From Caulobacteraceae bacterium (GTDB lineage: Bacteria > Pseudomonadota > Alphaproteobacteria > Caulobacterales > Caulobacteraceae), in assembly GCA_031291645.1 (NCBI GenBank), contig JARLIQ010000007.1:1-64000 (forward strand): a stretch of 64,000 nucleotides of DNA, in the 5' to 3' direction. The translations under genes and the position numbers were made by a program. Below the pieces are notes generated by a model. It made no database searches, was not told the DNA's origin, and was given only the letters and a program-made list of their open reading frames with translations. Positions 35,389 through 44,961 of this stretch are shown here, in pieces. The number at the start of each line of letters is the position of its first letter. Position 1 is the stretch's first letter.

Positions 35389-36276
35389 GTGGAGACGGCG
35401 AATGTCGCCATCGGCCAGCGCCTCGTGCGCAGGCTGCTGGCCGAGCAATTCCCACAGTGGGCCGGGCTCGCTCTCCAACACGTCGAATCCACGGGGACCG
35501 ACAACGTCATCTTCCGCCTCGGCGAGCGCCTCGCCGTGCGTTTGCCGCGCGTCGACTGGGCTGCGGGCCAGGCGCAGAAGGAGCACCGCTGGTTGCCGGT
35601 CTTGGCCCCGAGTCTGCCTCTGCCGGTCCCGGCGCCCTTGGCCCTGGGGGCGCCGGCCGACGGCTATCCCTGGCCCTGGTCGGTATGTCGTTGGCTGGAG
35701 GGCGAGAGCGTCAGTCTCGAACGTGTCGCGGACGAAGAGGCGTTCGCCGCCGACCTCGCCGGCTTTGTGGCTCAGCTCCATCAGATCGATGCGACCGGTG
35801 GGCCGGCGCCGGGCGCCCACAACTTCCACCGCGGCGCGTTGCTGGCGGTGCGCGACCGCCACACTCGCGCCGCCATCGCCGCCGTTCAGGGCGGCCTGGA
35901 TCCCGGAGCGCTGACCGCGGCTTGGGAGGCGGCGCTCGCTGCTCCGGCTTGGTCGGGGCCGCCGGTTTGGATCCACGGCGATCTGCAAGGCGGCAACCTG
36001 CTCTGCGACGATGGCCGGCTCAGCGCGGTGATCGATTTCGGGGGCCTCGGCGTCGGCGATCCGGCCTGCGACCTGATCGTCGCCTGGAACCTGTTGACGG
36101 CGAAGGGACGAGCGGCGTTCCGCTCGGCGCTGGATGCCGACGACGCGAGTTGGGCTCGCGGCCGCGGCTGGGCCCTGTCGGCTTCCCTGGTCGCGCTTTC
36201 CTATTATCGGGAAAGCAACCCGGCCGTGGCCGGGGCCGCCCGTCGCACGATCGCTGAAATCCTCGCCGAAGCCTAG
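35389..36276 (+). CDS. aminoglycoside phosphotransferase (APH) family kinase
   Basis: A 295-residue small-molecule kinase. The catalytic loop is PVWIHGDLQGGNLLCDDGRL and the metal-binding aspartate follows in VIDFGGLGVGDPACDLIVAW. The N-lobe has STGTDNVIFRLGERLAVRLP with the ATP-site lysine position occupied by arginine. GTG at 35389 is the start, preceded by GGAGGGGAGA. The TAG stop shares CTAG with the opposing stop of moeA (36273-36276). Actual aminoglycoside resistance is not implied; many chromosomal members phosphorylate sugars, choline or homoserine-like compounds. Codon use looks slightly less GC-extreme than its neighbours. Confidence 0.88.
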   Translation: METANVAIGQRLVRRLLAEQFPQWAGLALQHVESTGTDNVIFRLGERLAVRLPRVDWAAGQAQKEHRWLPVLAPSLPLPVPAPLALGAPADGYPWPWSVCRWLEGESVSLERVADEEAFAADLAGFVAQLHQIDATGGPAPGAHNFHRGALLAVRDRHTRAAIAAVQGGLDPGALTAAWEAALAAPAWSGPPVWIHGDLQGGNLLCDDGRLSAVIDFGGLGVGDPACDLIVAWNLLTAKGRAAFRSALDADDASWARGRGWALSASLVALSYYRESNPAVAGAARRTIAEILAEA

Positions 36277-37460
36277 AGCCGCTCCAGCGGCAGGATGTCC
36301 ACCCGCTCGCCGGCCGCCGCCGCCGGCGCGCCGGCCGCACGCCGCATCAGGGCGTCGGCCTTGGCGAACACGCTGACCAGGGAGGAGTCCTGGTCGCTGA
36401 AGGCGACCGCGTGGATCACGCCGTCGCGGACCTCGGTGCGGGCCCGGGCCCAATGTTCGCGCGGGCCGTTGGCGCCGGCGGGAGCGCCCAGTCGGGCGGT
36501 GAGCGTCGCCGGGCCGGGCTCGGCGCCCTGCAGGGCGTTCAGCAGCGGGCGCAGGAACAGCTCGGCGCAGACCATGGCCGAGGCCGGGTTGCCCGGCAGG
36601 CCCAGCACCCGCCGCCCGTCGGTCAGGCGGCCGAACCAGGTGGGCTTGCCGGGCCGGATGCGGATGGTCTCGACCGCGAGCTGCAGCCCCAGCCGCGCCA
36701 GGGCCGGCTTGACCAGGTCGTGGTCGCCGACCGAGGCGCCGCCCAGGGTCACGATCAGCGCGCCGCCCGCCCCGTCCAGCGCGCCGGCGATGGCGTCGGC
36801 GTCGTCCCCGACCGAGGCCAGGTGGCGCACCTGGCCGCCCCAGCCGGTGATCAGGGCCGCCAGGGTGGGGCCGCCGGAATCGAAGATCTGGTCACCCGCC
36901 GGCGCGCCGCCGACCGGCACGATCTCCTCGCCGGTCGACAGCAGCGTCACCTTGGGCCGGGCCGCGACGGCGAGGCTGGCGCGCCCGGCGGCCGCGGCCA
37001 GGCTGAGCCGCCAAGGGTCGAGCCGCAGCCCCGCCTCGAGCAGCACGTCGCCGGCCTTGAAGTCGCCGCCGGCGGGGCGGACGTGGGTCGGGGCGTGGTC
37101 GGCGGGCGGCGTCCTGACCCAGCCGTCCTGGCGCTCGGCGACCTCCTGCAGCACCACCCGGGTCGCGCCGGGCGGGACCGGCGCGCCGGTGAAGATCCGC
37201 ACCGCCTGGCCGGGCTCCAGCCGCCGGCCATAGCCTTGCCCGGCGGCGCTTTCGCCCATGATCTCGAACCGCTCGCCGGGGCCCGACACCGCCCAGCCGT
37301 CCATGGCCGAGGCGTCGAACGGCGGCTGGGCGCGCACGGCGGTCACCGGCTCGGCCAGCACCCGGCCGATGGCCTGCGCCAGCTCGACGCTCTCGGCCGC
37401 CGGCGCCTCGATCCCGGCCAGCATGCGGGCGCGGGCCTCCTCGACCGGCAGGTCCTTCAT
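36273..37460 (-). CDS. moeA: molybdopterin molybdotransferase
   Basis: Inserts molybdate into adenylylated molybdopterin. It is 395 residues long. [12 protein letters not shown] is the N-terminal signature, [16 protein letters not shown] follows, and the active-site domain has [26 protein letters not shown] and [12 protein letters not shown] with [19 protein letters not shown]. It is the last gene of the minus-strand moa/moe operon; its start overlaps the moaC stop by 4 bases. The C-terminal end shares CTAG with the convergent APH-family gene. The assignment is secure. Confidence 0.96.
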   Translation of the reverse strand: MKDLPVEEARARMLAGIEAPAAESVELAQAIGRVLAEPVTAVRAQPPFDASAMDGWAVSGPGERFEIMGESAAGQGYGRRLEPGQAVRIFTGAPVPPGATRVVLQEVAERQDGWVRTPPADHAPTHVRPAGGDFKAGDVLLEAGLRLDPWRLSLAAAAGRASLAVAARPKVTLLSTGEEIVPVGGAPAGDQIFDSGGPTLAALITGWGGQVRHLASVGDDADAIAGALDGAGGALIVTLGGASVGDHDLVKPALARLGLQLAVETIRIRPGKPTWFGRLTDGRRVLGLPGNPASAMVCAELFLRPLLNALQGAEPGPATLTARLGAPAGANGPREHWARARTEVRDGVIHAVAFSDQDSSLVSVFAKADALMRRAAGAPAAAAGERVDILPLERL

Positions 37461-37939
37461 GGCTCGGCGCGGCGGAAGTCGCCCGAGGCGCCGCCGGTCT
37501 TCTCCAGAAGCCGCACCGCCTCGATGGTCATCGCCTTATCGGCGGCCTTCAGCATGTCGTAGATCGTCAGGCAGGCGACCGAGACGGCGGTCAGGGCCTC
37601 CATTTCGACCCCGGTCTGGCCGGTGGTCCGAACCCGCGCGGTGACGGCGAGGCCGGCCCCGTCCGCCGCCTCGGCGACCTCGACGGCCACCTTCGACAGG
37701 CCGAGCGGATGGCAGAGCGGAATCAGCTCGGCGGTCTTCTTGGCCGCCATGACGCCGGCGATCTCGGCCACCGCCCGCACGTCGCCCTTCTTGCCGCCGC
37801 CGCCGAGCGCCAGCGCCAGCGTCTCGGGCGCCATCCGGACCAGGCCGGCGGCGACCGCCTCGCGGGCCGTGACCGGCTTGTCCGAGACGTCGACCATCCG
37901 CGCGCGGCCGGTCTCGTCGATGTGGGTGAGCCTGGCCAA
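37457..37939 (-). CDS. moaC: cyclic pyranopterin monophosphate synthase
   Basis: Converts the MoaA product into cyclic pyranopterin monophosphate. It is 160 residues long. [39 protein letters not shown] and [20 protein letters not shown] are the invariant blocks, and the C-terminus has GGASGDFRR. It overlaps moeA by 4 bases and follows moaB by 6 bases, so it is in the middle of the operon. The assignment is secure. Confidence 0.97.
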   Translation of the reverse strand: MARLTHIDETGRARMVDVSDKPVTAREAVAAGLVRMAPETLALALGGGGKKGDVRAVAEIAGVMAAKKTAELIPLCHPLGLSKVAVEVAEAADGAGLAVTARVRTTGQTGVEMEALTAVSVACLTIYDMLKAADKAMTIEAVRLLEKTGGASGDFRRAEP

Positions 37940-37945
37940 GCCGGA

Positions 37946-38500
37946 TCAGACCTCGTTCAGCCGGGGCATCAGCTCGACCATGTTGCAGGGCTTGTGCCGG
38001 CTGTCGAGCTGGGCGGCGATCACCTTGTCCCAGCCGTCGCGGACCGCGCCGTTCGAGCCGGGCAGGCAGAAGACGAAGACCCCGCCGATCAGGCCCGCCG
38101 TCGCCCGCGACTGCAGGGTCGAGAGGCCCACCGACTGGTAGCTGACCAGGTGGAAGATCACCGAAAAGCCGTCGATGGTCTTGTCGAACAGGGGCTCCAG
38201 GGCCTCGGGCGTGACGTCGCGGCCGGTCAGGCCGGTGCCGCCGGTGGTGACGATGGCGTCGACCTCGCCCGAGGCGATCCAGCCCATCACCTGGGCGCGG
38301 ATGGCCGAGCGGTCGTCGGCGACCAGGGCCCGGCCGGCCAGCACGTGGCCCGCTGTGGTGACCCGCTCGGCCAGCAGGTGGCCGGAGGTGTCGCTCTCCT
38401 CGTCGCGGGTGTCCGAGACGGTCAGCACCGCCACGCGCACGGGAACGAGCGGCAGGCTCTCGTCGATCTTGCCGCCGGGCGCGGGATAGGGGGCGTTCAT
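37946..38500 (-). CDS. moaB: molybdopterin adenylyltransferase-like protein MoaB
   Basis: A 184-residue member of the MoaB/Mog family that adenylates molybdopterin or is a paralogue of that enzyme. VRVAVLTVSDTRDEESDTSG at the N-terminus and DAIVTTGGTGLTGRDVTPEA with the acidic active-site residues are diagnostic. SRATAGLIGGVFVFCLPGSN is the conserved C-terminal block. It lies 71 bases after moaE and 6 before moaC. Because no mogA is present nearby, this protein may supply the adenylation step, which is an inference. Confidence 0.94.
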   Translation of the reverse strand: MNAPYPAPGGKIDESLPLVPVRVAVLTVSDTRDEESDTSGHLLAERVTTAGHVLAGRALVADDRSAIRAQVMGWIASGEVDAIVTTGGTGLTGRDVTPEALEPLFDKTIDGFSVIFHLVSYQSVGLSTLQSRATAGLIGGVFVFCLPGSNGAVRDGWDKVIAAQLDSRHKPCNMVELMPRLNEV

Positions 38501-38571
38501 GGGGCGACTCCAGCCGGCGATGGAACAGGGCCTATCTAGTACGTCGGCCGGCGAACGTCACGGCGTCGGGC

Positions 38572-39015
38572 TCAGTCCCAGCGTTCGGCGTCCGCCAGGT
38601 CGCGGGCGGTGGGTTCGATCCAGCGGGCGCCGTCGGGGCCGTGCTCCTTCTTCCAGAAGGGCGCGCGGCTCTTGAGGTAGTCCATCAGGTGGTCCGCCGC
38701 CTCGAAGGCCTCGCGGCGGTGGGCGGCGGCGGTGGCGACGAAGACGATGGCCTCACCCGGCGCGATCCGGCCGATCCGGTGCGCGATCATAAGGTCGTCC
38801 AGGCCGAATCGCGTCCGCGCCGCCTCGGCGATGCGGCCGATCTCGGCGTCGGTGAAGCCCGGATAGGCCTCCAGCTCCAGCGCCTGGGTGGCCCCGGCCG
38901 AGGCGCGGGCGATGCCGGTGAAGCTGACTACGGCCCCGGTCTCGCTGCGTCCCCGACAGAAGTCGGTCAGCAGGGCGCCGGGCTCGAACGGTTCGGTCTG
39001 CAGCCGCACGATCAT
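38572..39015 (-). CDS. moaE: molybdopterin synthase catalytic subunit
   Basis: Large subunit of molybdopterin synthase, which with MoaD adds sulfur to cyclic pyranopterin monophosphate. It is 147 residues long. GAVVSFTGIARASAG, LELEAYPGFTDAEI, HRIGRIAPGEAIVFVATAAA and HRREAFEAADHLMDYLKSRA precede the catalytic lysine in PFWKKEH. It starts 4 bases after moaD and is cotranscribed with it. The assignment is secure. Confidence 0.96.
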   Translation of the reverse strand: MIVRLQTEPFEPGALLTDFCRGRSETGAVVSFTGIARASAGATQALELEAYPGFTDAEIGRIAEAARTRFGLDDLMIAHRIGRIAPGEAIVFVATAAAHRREAFEAADHLMDYLKSRAPFWKKEHGPDGARWIEPTARDLADAERWD

Positions 39016-39019
39016 GGGG

Positions 39020-39265
39020 TCAGCCCCCGCTCATCGGCGGCAGGAAGGCGATTTCCATGCCGGCGGCGAGCGCCATGTCCCCGCGCACCAGCGTCTTGTC
39101 GACGGCGGCCTGGACCCCGGGCGCGGCCAGGGCCTCGGCCAGCCGCGGGTCGTCCGCCGCGATCAGGGCCTTGAGCGACGACAGCCTGGCCGGCAGGGAA
39201 TCGAGCCTGCGCTCGCGCCACCCGGCGATGTCGGCCAGCCGTCCGAACAGCAGCACCCGGGCCAT
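39020..39265 (-). CDS. moaD: molybdopterin synthase sulfur carrier subunit
   Basis: An 81-residue ubiquitin-fold protein. The conserved start is ARVLLFGRLADIAGWRE, and the C-terminus is IAFLPPMSGG, giving the terminal Gly-Gly that MoeB adenylates and a sulfurtransferase thiolates. It lies 3 bases downstream of moaA and 4 bases upstream of moaE. The C-terminal Gly-Gly and the position make the call secure. Confidence 0.95.
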   Translation of the reverse strand: MARVLLFGRLADIAGWRERRLDSLPARLSSLKALIAADDPRLAEALAAPGVQAAVDKTLVRGDMALAAGMEIAFLPPMSGG

Positions 39266-39268
39266 GGC

Positions 39269-40312
39269 CTAGCCTCCGGTGCGCGACATGTGGCGGGCCA
39301 GGGCCGGCGCGGCGCCGCGGGCGATGACGAAGTCGTGGCCCTTGGGCTTGGCGTCGATCGCCGCGCGGATCGCTTCCTCCAGCGCCACCGGACCGCCGCC
39401 GCCGCGCAGCACGGCGCGCAGGTCGGCCTCGTCTTCCTGGCCGAGGCAGCTGTGCAGCACCCCGGTGCAGGTCAGGCGGACGCGGTTGCAGGCCTCGCAG
39501 AAATTGTGGCTGAGCGGGGTGATCAGGCCGAGCCGCCCGCCCGTCTCCTCGATCTGGACATAGCGGGCCGGACCGCCGGTCGAGAGCGGCAGGTCGGTCA
39601 GGGTCCAATAGCTTTCGAGCTCCCGCCGAACCCGGTCCAGCGACAGGTACTGGTCGGTGCGGTCCTCGCCGGTCTCGCCCAGCGGCATGGTCTCGATCAG
39701 GGTCAGGTCCATGTCGCGGCCGTGGGCCCAGGCGATCAGCTCGGGGATTTCGCCGGCGTTGTCGGCCTTCAGCGCCACGGTGTTGATCTTGACCGCCAGG
39801 CCGGCGGCCTGGGCCGCCTCGACCCCCGCCAGCACCTTGGACAGATCCCCGCCGCGGGTCAGGCGCGTGAACAGCTCCGGCCTCAGCGTGTCGATCGAGA
39901 CGTTGAGGCGGCGGATTCCCAGGCCGGCCAGTTCGGGCGCGTGCTGCGCCAGCCGGGTGCCGTTGGTGGTCAGGGTCAGCTCGTCCAGCGCGCCGCTGGC
40001 CAGATGCCGCGACAGCCGCTCGATCAGGGTCATGATCCCCTTGCGCACCAGGGGCTCGCCGCCGGTCAGGCGCAGCTTGCGCACGCCCATCCCGACGAAG
40101 GCCGAGGCGATCTGGTCCAGCTCCTCCAGCGACAGCACCTGCGCCTTGGGCAGGAAGGTCATGTGCTCGGCCATGCAGTAGACGCAGCGCAGGTCGCAGC
40201 GGTCGGTGACCGAAACGCGCAGGTAGCTCACGGTGCGGCCGAACCCGTCGACCAGGGCGGGCCGGGCGGGGGCGATGGTGGACCCGGGGCTGGAGGCGTC
40301 GTACGGCGTCAT
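39269..40312 (-). CDS. moaA: GTP 3',8-cyclase
   Basis: Radical-SAM enzyme that starts molybdenum-cofactor synthesis from GTP. It is 347 residues long. The SAM cluster motif is [18 protein letters not shown], followed by [15 protein letters not shown]. The C-terminal second cluster is in [20 protein letters not shown], and the chain ends in Gly-Gly (RTGG), the essential tail. It is the first gene of the operon. No strong ribosome site precedes the ATG; TATGTT lies only 9 bases upstream, so a leaderless message is possible. mocA diverges immediately upstream. Confidence 0.97.
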   Translation of the reverse strand: MTPYDASSPGSTIAPARPALVDGFGRTVSYLRVSVTDRCDLRCVYCMAEHMTFLPKAQVLSLEELDQIASAFVGMGVRKLRLTGGEPLVRKGIMTLIERLSRHLASGALDELTLTTNGTRLAQHAPELAGLGIRRLNVSIDTLRPELFTRLTRGGDLSKVLAGVEAAQAAGLAVKINTVALKADNAGEIPELIAWAHGRDMDLTLIETMPLGETGEDRTDQYLSLDRVRRELESYWTLTDLPLSTGGPARYVQIEETGGRLGLITPLSHNFCEACNRVRLTCTGVLHSCLGQEDEADLRAVLRGGGGPVALEEAIRAAIDAKPKGHDFVIARGAAPALARHMSRTGG

Positions 40313-40341
40313 GGTTGTGCAAACATAGGCGGGAAGAAGCC

Positions 40342-40986
40342 GTGGCGACAGGGGCGGACGGCGAGGCGGGGGCGGAGGACGCCACAGGGCTCGACGCCGT
40401 CGTCCTGGCCGCCGGCGCCGGGGCGCGGTTCGGCGGCGGCAAGCTGCTGGCGCCGTGGGGCGAGGGCGTGCTGCTGGACGCCGCCCTGGCCGCGGCTTTC
40501 GCCGCGCCGGCGCGGACGGTCGCCGTGGTCTGGGGCGCGGACGGGCGGGTCCCGGCCGCGGCGCTGGCCTTCGCCGAACGGGCCGGCGCGGCCGATCGCC
40601 TGCGTCTGGTCCATGCCGAGCGGGCGGCCGAGGGGCTCGCCTGGTCGCTCGGGGCCGGGATCGCCAGCCTGCCGGCCGGCTGCGCGGGCGCCTTCGTCTT
40701 CCTGGGCGACATGCCGCGCGTCGCGCCGGGCCTCGCGGGCCGCCTGGCCGGGGCGCTGGCCGGCGGCGCGCTGGCCGTCGCCCCGACGTTCGAGGGGCGG
40801 CGGGGCCACCCGGTGCTGTTCGGCCGGGCCCTGTTCCCGCAGCTGCTGGCGCTGGACGGCGACCGGGGCGCAGCCGCGGTGCTGGCCGGCCTCGGCGAGG
40901 CGCTGGCCCTGGTTCCTTCGCCGGACGCGGGCGTGCTGTTCGACGTCGACCGGCCGGGCGACCTGGGACGGCTTGGCGGCGGTTGA
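40342..40986 (+). CDS. mocA: molybdenum cofactor cytidylyltransferase-like NTP transferase
   Basis: Transfers a nucleotide, probably CMP, to molybdopterin to make the dinucleotide cofactor of bacterial molybdenum hydroxylases. It is 214 residues long from the GTG at 40342, which has GGGAAG six bases upstream; an in-frame TTG at 40315 would add nine residues and almost touch the moaA start. The signature is [20 protein letters not shown], with [13 protein letters not shown] and [20 protein letters not shown] as in MocA/MobA. IorAB, a cytosine-dinucleotide-type hydroxylase, follows convergently. CTP rather than GTP use is inferred from family pattern and context. Confidence 0.85.
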   Translation: MATGADGEAGAEDATGLDAVVLAAGAGARFGGGKLLAPWGEGVLLDAALAAAFAAPARTVAVVWGADGRVPAAALAFAERAGAADRLRLVHAERAAEGLAWSLGAGIASLPAGCAGAFVFLGDMPRVAPGLAGRLAGALAGGALAVAPTFEGRRGHPVLFGRALFPQLLALDGDRGAAAVLAGLGEALALVPSPDAGVLFDVDRPGDLGRLGGG

Positions 40987-41025
40987 CCCCTGCCCTGTTG
41001 GCTGTGCTTCCAACTTGTCCGCTTG

Positions 41026-41109
41026 TCCCCGCGAAGGCGGGGATCCAGGCGTTTTCTGGAACGCACGGCGCTCGACGATAAAAAACCTGGGTCCCCGCCT
41101 TCGCGGGGA
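41026..41109. repeat. inverted repeat of the TCCCCGCGAAGGCGGGGATCC type
   Basis: A 24-base arm (41026-41049) is repeated in inverse form at 41086-41109 with one mismatch, around a 36-base loop. Each arm itself contains CCCCGC-GAAG-GCGGGG. It lies between the convergent mocA and iorB genes. I recall this sequence as a common dispersed repeat in several alphaproteobacteria. It may serve as a bidirectional terminator. Confidence 0.85.
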
Positions 41110-41125
41110 TGATCGGATTGGGAAC

Positions 41126-43306
41126 TCAGGCCTTCACGAACGGCAGGCTGTCGGTCGGCTTGCCGGTCAGGGCCAGGAGGGCGTTGGCCACCGCCGGCGC
41201 GATCACGGGCGTGCCCGGCTCGCCGACGCCGGTCGGGTGGTTGTCGGACGGGACGATGTAGGTCTCGACCGCGGGCGCCTCGTTGATCCGCAGCACGCGG
41301 TAGGTGTCGAAGTTGGTCTGCTGGACCAACCCGTCCTTGAGCGTGATCTGGCCGTAGAGCGCGGCCGAGAGGCCGTAGCAGGTCCCGCCCTCCATCTGGG
41401 CGGCGATCTGGTCGGGCGAGATGGCGACGCCGCAGTCGATGGCGGTGACCACCCGGCCGACCCTGGGAACGCCGTCCTTCAGGCTGACCTCGGCCACCTG
41501 GGCCACCACGCTGCCGAAGCATTCGTGCACCGCCAGGCCGCGGGCGGTTCCGGCGGGCAGGGGCTGGCCCCAGCCGGCCTTCTGGCAGGCGAGATCGAGC
41601 ACGCCCAGGTGACGGCCGGCGCCCGCCTTGCGGTAGAGGGCGCGGCGATAGTCGGCGGGGTCCTTGCCGGCGCGGCGGGCGAGCTGGTCGATGGTGTGCT
41701 CCATCGCCATGGCCGTGTGGGTCGCGCCCACCGAGCGCCACCAGAGGGTGGTGACCGGGCTGTCGGGCAGATAGGCCTGGCCGTCCACCACCGGCGTCGC
41801 CTTCAGGTAGGGCGAGCCCTGGGCGCCCTCGTAGGCGCTGTCGTCCGGCGGCTTCGAGCCCGGCAGGCCCTTCTCGGTCGACTGGGTGACGATCCGGTGG
41901 CGCCAGGCGGCCGGGAAGCCCTCCGCGTCGGTCTTGACGGCGATGGCGTGGTGGGTCAGCGGGCGATAGAGGCCGCCGGTCATGTCGTCCTCGCGCGTCC
42001 AGACCAGCTTGACCGGCCGACCGCCGCCCACGTGCTTGGCGATATGCACGCACTCGACGACATAGTCCGAGAGCGGATTGCCCCGCCGGCCGAACGAGCC
42101 GCCGGCGGGCAGGATCTCGATGTCCACCGTGCCGGGCAGGGTCACGACGGCCATGGCGGTGTTGAGCTGGTCCAGGGTCGGGATCTGGGAGGCGAAGGTC
42201 AGCTTGACCTTGTTCCCGTGCACCTGGGCGACGCAGTTCATCGCCTCCATGGTCGCGTGGGCCAGGAAGGGGAAGTCGTAGGTCGCCTCGAACAGCTGGC
42301 CGTCGAAGGCGTGGGTCGCGTCGCCCGCGGTCTGGAAGACATAGGCCTTCTCATGCCCCTGGCCGGCGGCGATGGCCTTGTAGTCGGCCAGGATCTGGTC
42401 GGTGGAGCGCTTCTCCGCCTTGTCCTCGTTCCAGGTCACCTTGAGGGCGTCGCGGCCCAGCTTGGCCGCGTAGGTCGATTGGGCGATCACCGCGACGCCG
42501 GTCGGGATGCGGACCACGTCCACCACGCCCGGGACCTTCCTGGCCGCGTCGGCGTCGAAGTCCTTCACCTTGGCGCCGAACTTCGTCGGGTGGGCGACCA
42601 TGGCGGTCAGCATGTCGGGCAGGTGGACGTCCTGGGTGTAGCGGGCCGTCCCGGTGGACTTGGCCAGGCTGTCCTTGCGCCGCACCCGGTCGGTGCCGAT
42701 CAGGGTGAAGTCGCTGCGCCGCTTCAGGGTCGGCGACTTGGGCGGGGCCACCTTGCTGGCGTCGGCCAAGAGGTCGGCGAAGCTGGCCGAGCGGCCCGAG
42801 AGCACGTGGCTGACCATGCTGTCCTTGACCACCAGGTCGTGGGCCGGCACGCCGAAGCGGGTGGCGGCGGCCTGGACGAACATGGCCCGGGCGCTGGCGC
42901 CCGCCAGCCGCAGCTGGTCCCAGGAGTTGTTGATCGCGGTCGAGCCGCCGGTGCCCTGCACGCCCATCAGGGTGTTGGCGTAGAGCTTGGCGTTGGCCAC
43001 CGAGGCCTCGACCCTGACCTTGTCCCAGTCGGCGTCCAGCTCCTCGGCGACGATCGCCGCCAGGCCGGCGTGGTTGCCCTGGCCCATCTCCTGGTGCTTG
43101 TTGATCACCGTCACCCAGTTGTCCGGGGTGATCTTGATGAACGGGCCGAAGGCGCCGAGGTGCGGCGTCTGGGCGTGGAAGCCGACGATGTCGGCTGGCG
43201 AGCAGCCGACCACCAGGGCGCCGCCCGCGAGCGTGGCGCCGACGACGAAGCCGCGGCGGGTGGCCGAGCCGGCCTGCGCGGTGTCCGGTTTGGCGAAGGC
43301 GTTCAT
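41126..43306 (-). CDS. iorB: isoquinoline 1-oxidoreductase-type molybdenum hydroxylase, large subunit
   Basis: A 726-residue molybdopterin-binding subunit of the xanthine-oxidase family (IorB/aldehyde dehydrogenase group). It begins with a twin-arginine-like leader, [22 protein letters not shown], so export through Tat and possibly lipidation at the cysteine are plausible. [52 protein letters not shown] and [20 protein letters not shown] are diagnostic, and [20 protein letters not shown] carries the catalytic glutamate (VGEPG). The start ATG overlaps the stop of the iron-sulfur subunit. Substrate is an N-heterocycle or aldehyde; the sequence does not decide. Confidence 0.92.
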   Translation of the reverse strand: MNAFAKPDTAQAGSATRRGFVVGATLAGGALVVGCSPADIVGFHAQTPHLGAFGPFIKITPDNWVTVINKHQEMGQGNHAGLAAIVAEELDADWDKVRVEASVANAKLYANTLMGVQGTGGSTAINNSWDQLRLAGASARAMFVQAAATRFGVPAHDLVVKDSMVSHVLSGRSASFADLLADASKVAPPKSPTLKRRSDFTLIGTDRVRRKDSLAKSTGTARYTQDVHLPDMLTAMVAHPTKFGAKVKDFDADAARKVPGVVDVVRIPTGVAVIAQSTYAAKLGRDALKVTWNEDKAEKRSTDQILADYKAIAAGQGHEKAYVFQTAGDATHAFDGQLFEATYDFPFLAHATMEAMNCVAQVHGNKVKLTFASQIPTLDQLNTAMAVVTLPGTVDIEILPAGGSFGRRGNPLSDYVVECVHIAKHVGGGRPVKLVWTREDDMTGGLYRPLTHHAIAVKTDAEGFPAAWRHRIVTQSTEKGLPGSKPPDDSAYEGAQGSPYLKATPVVDGQAYLPDSPVTTLWWRSVGATHTAMAMEHTIDQLARRAGKDPADYRRALYRKAGAGRHLGVLDLACQKAGWGQPLPAGTARGLAVHECFGSVVAQVAEVSLKDGVPRVGRVVTAIDCGVAISPDQIAAQMEGGTCYGLSAALYGQITLKDGLVQQTNFDTYRVLRINEAPAVETYIVPSDNHPTGVGEPGTPVIAPAVANALLALTGKPTDSLPFVKA

Positions 43307-43809
43307 TCGGCGGCGCCTTCGAGCGCGCCCTGCGGCGCCGCGTCCGCGGCGGCGGGCGGCGGAGCCTCGCCGGCGGCGTCCTTGATCGCCGCGCGGATGC
43401 GCTGGTAGGCGCCGCAGCGGCAGATGTTGCCCGCCATCGCCTGGTCGATGTCGTCGTCCGTGGGCTTGGGCCTGGTCGCCAGCAGGGCCGTGGCCGACAT
43501 GATCTGGCCGGACTGGCAATAGCCGCACTGCGGCACGTCGAGCCTGACCCAGGAGGCCTGGATCGGATGGTTGCCGCCCAGCCCCTCGATGGTGGTGATC
43601 TGGGCGCCCTGGGCCGCCTCGATCGGCGTCTGGCAGGACCGCACAGCCAGGCCGTTCAGGTGCACGGTGCAGGCGCCGCACTGGGCGATGCCGCAGCCGT
43701 ACTTGGTTCCGGTCAGCTTCAGCTCGTCCCGCAGCACCCACAGCAGGGGCGTGTCGGGGGGCGAGGCGACCGGATAGGCCTGGCCGTTGATGGTGAGTGT
43801 GATGCTCAT
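43303..43809 (-). CDS. iorA: isoquinoline 1-oxidoreductase-type, 2Fe-2S small subunit
   Basis: A 168-residue electron-transfer subunit with two [2Fe-2S] clusters. The plant-type ferredoxin site is [20 protein letters not shown] with CQTP; the second is [11 protein letters not shown] and [16 protein letters not shown]. The start at 43809 was chosen because GGGGAAGG lies about 10 bases upstream and the family starts SITLTINGQ; an in-frame upstream codon adds 30 residues without similarity. A Pro/Ala-rich C-terminal tail of about 20 residues follows the last motif. The stop overlaps the iorB start. The assignment is secure. Confidence 0.95.
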   Translation of the reverse strand: MSITLTINGQAYPVASPPDTPLLWVLRDELKLTGTKYGCGIAQCGACTVHLNGLAVRSCQTPIEAAQGAQITTIEGLGGNHPIQASWVRLDVPQCGYCQSGQIMSATALLATRPKPTDDDIDQAMAGNICRCGAYQRIRAAIKDAAGEAPPPAAADAAPQGALEGAAE

Positions 43810-43942
43810 GGGCTGCGACCTTCCCCCTAAACACATGCCGTCGCGCGTCGCGGGCCCTACTGACGGCCGGCGCGAAGCGGCCATCCTAACATCGCTCAAG
43901 CGCGCCGACGCCAGGGAAAAGCTGACGGCGCGCGCCGGCCAG

Positions 43943-43997
43943 TCTAGAGCACGATGCGATCAGACGGAATCGTTTGATCGTTGAATCGTGCTCTAGA
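43943..43997. repeat. palindromic repeat, module A (second copy)
   Basis: TCTAGAGCACGAT (43943-43955) and ATCGTGCTCTAGA (43985-43997) are perfect complements, with an inner CGATCA/TGATCG stem. This is the core-less type A hairpin and is followed 11 bases later by a type B hairpin. It lies upstream of the siroheme-like gene and does not touch a coding region. Confidence 0.85.
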
Positions 43998-44008
43998 TTC
44001 AAAAGTTT

Positions 44009-44059
44009 GAGCGCGTCCTCGTCGCAAAACCGGTTCCACTTTTGCGGACCGCGCTCTAG
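44009..44059. repeat. palindromic repeat, module B with ACCGGTTCCACTT core (second copy)
   Basis: Outer arms GAGCGCG (44009-44015) and CGCGCTC (44050-44056) enclose an inner stem CGCAAAA (44023-44029) / TTTTGCG (44039-44045), with ACCGGTTCCAC in the loop. CTAG closes the right end. It ends 12 bases before the ATG of the next gene, so it covers the place where a leader would be. Confidence 0.85.
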
Positions 44060-44070
44060 CTTCTCGCCGC

Positions 44071-44961
44071 ATGGACGCCTTTCCCGCCTTCTTTCCCCTG
44101 GCCGGCCGCAAGATCGTCATCGCCGGCTCGGGCGACGCGGCCGAGGCCAAGGCGCGGCTTTTTGCGGGCTCACCGGCGCAGGTCGTGCGGGCCGAGGGTG
44201 AGGCCGCCGTCGATCCGGCCGCCTACGCCGGCGCCGCGCTCGCCTTCATCGCCGGCGGCGACGCCGCCTTTCGCCGCGCGGCGCTCACCGCGGCCAAGGC
44301 CAATGGCGTTCCGGTCAACGTGGTCGACCACCCCGAGCTCTGCGACTTCACCACGCCGGCGGTGATCGACCGGGGCGAGGTGGTGGCGGCGGTCGGGACC
44401 GGCGGGGCCGCGCCCCTGCTGGCGGCTCTGCTGCGCCGCGACATCGAGGCCAGGGTGCCGGAAGGCGCGGGCCGCATCGCCGCCCTGCTGCGCAACCTGC
44501 AGGACGAGGTCCGCGCCGCCCTGCCCGACATCGTCCCCCGCCGCGCCTTCCTCAAGGCCGTGCTGGAGGGTCCGGCGGCCCGCGCGGCCATGGCCGGGGA
44601 GATGGAGGACGCCCGCCGGCTGCTGCGCTCGGCCCTGGCCGACCACGCGGCCGGCCGCCCCGCCGGCCGGGTCTGCGCCATCGCCCACGGCGGGCCGGCC
44701 GATCTCGTCAGCCTGCGCGCCGCCCGCCGGCTGGCCGAGGCGGACGTGCTGGTGTTCGGCCCTGCTGTCGGACGCGACGTGGCCGAGCTCGCGCGGCGCG
44801 ACGCGCGCCGGATCGATCCCGCCGACGCCGACCTTTTGGCCCTGGCGGGCGAAGGGCTCTGCATCGTCGTCGTCCCGCCGCCGTCCGCCGCCGCGCTGCA
44901 GGCCCTGGGCGAGCGCGGCGTCGAGGTGGAGATCCTCGCCTCCGCCCCGGCCGCGCCTTGA
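44071..44961 (+). CDS. siroheme-synthase-like protein with truncated C-terminal domain
   Basis: A 296-residue protein. Residues 1-200 match the precorrin-2 dehydrogenase half of CysG: MDAFPAFFPLAGRKIVIAGS, NVVDHPELCDFTTPAVIDRG, VVAAVGTGGAAPLLAALLRRDIEARVPE (seen as two adjacent segments) and the dimerisation helices. The last 90 residues begin like an SUMT domain (AHGGPADLVSLRAARRLAEA) but stop where full CysG would continue for about 200 residues. The NAD loop is GSGDAAEAK rather than the standard GGGxVAxRK form. The TGA overlaps the TTG start of modB. It may be a dehydrogenase/chelatase without methyltransferase activity. Confidence 0.8.
   Translation: MDAFPAFFPLAGRKIVIAGSGDAAEAKARLFAGSPAQVVRAEGEAAVDPAAYAGAALAFIAGGDAAFRRAALTAAKANGVPVNVVDHPELCDFTTPAVIDRGEVVAAVGTGGAAPLLAALLRRDIEARVPEGAGRIAALLRNLQDEVRAALPDIVPRRAFLKAVLEGPAARAAMAGEMEDARRLLRSALADHAAGRPAGRVCAIAHGGPADLVSLRAARRLAEADVLVFGPAVGRDVAELARRDARRIDPADADLLALAGEGLCIVVVPPPSAAALQALGERGVEVEILASAPAAP

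Noticed and set aside
38888..43408. Very long open frame on the plus strand across the moa and ior genes
   Set aside because: It is an artefact of GC-rich codon use; the minus-strand genes beneath it have full family motifs and the frame has none.
41126..43834. Extended N-terminus for IorB from 43834
   Set aside because: The extra 176 residues are the antiframe of iorA; the ATGA overlap and twin-arginine leader at 43306 support the shorter form.
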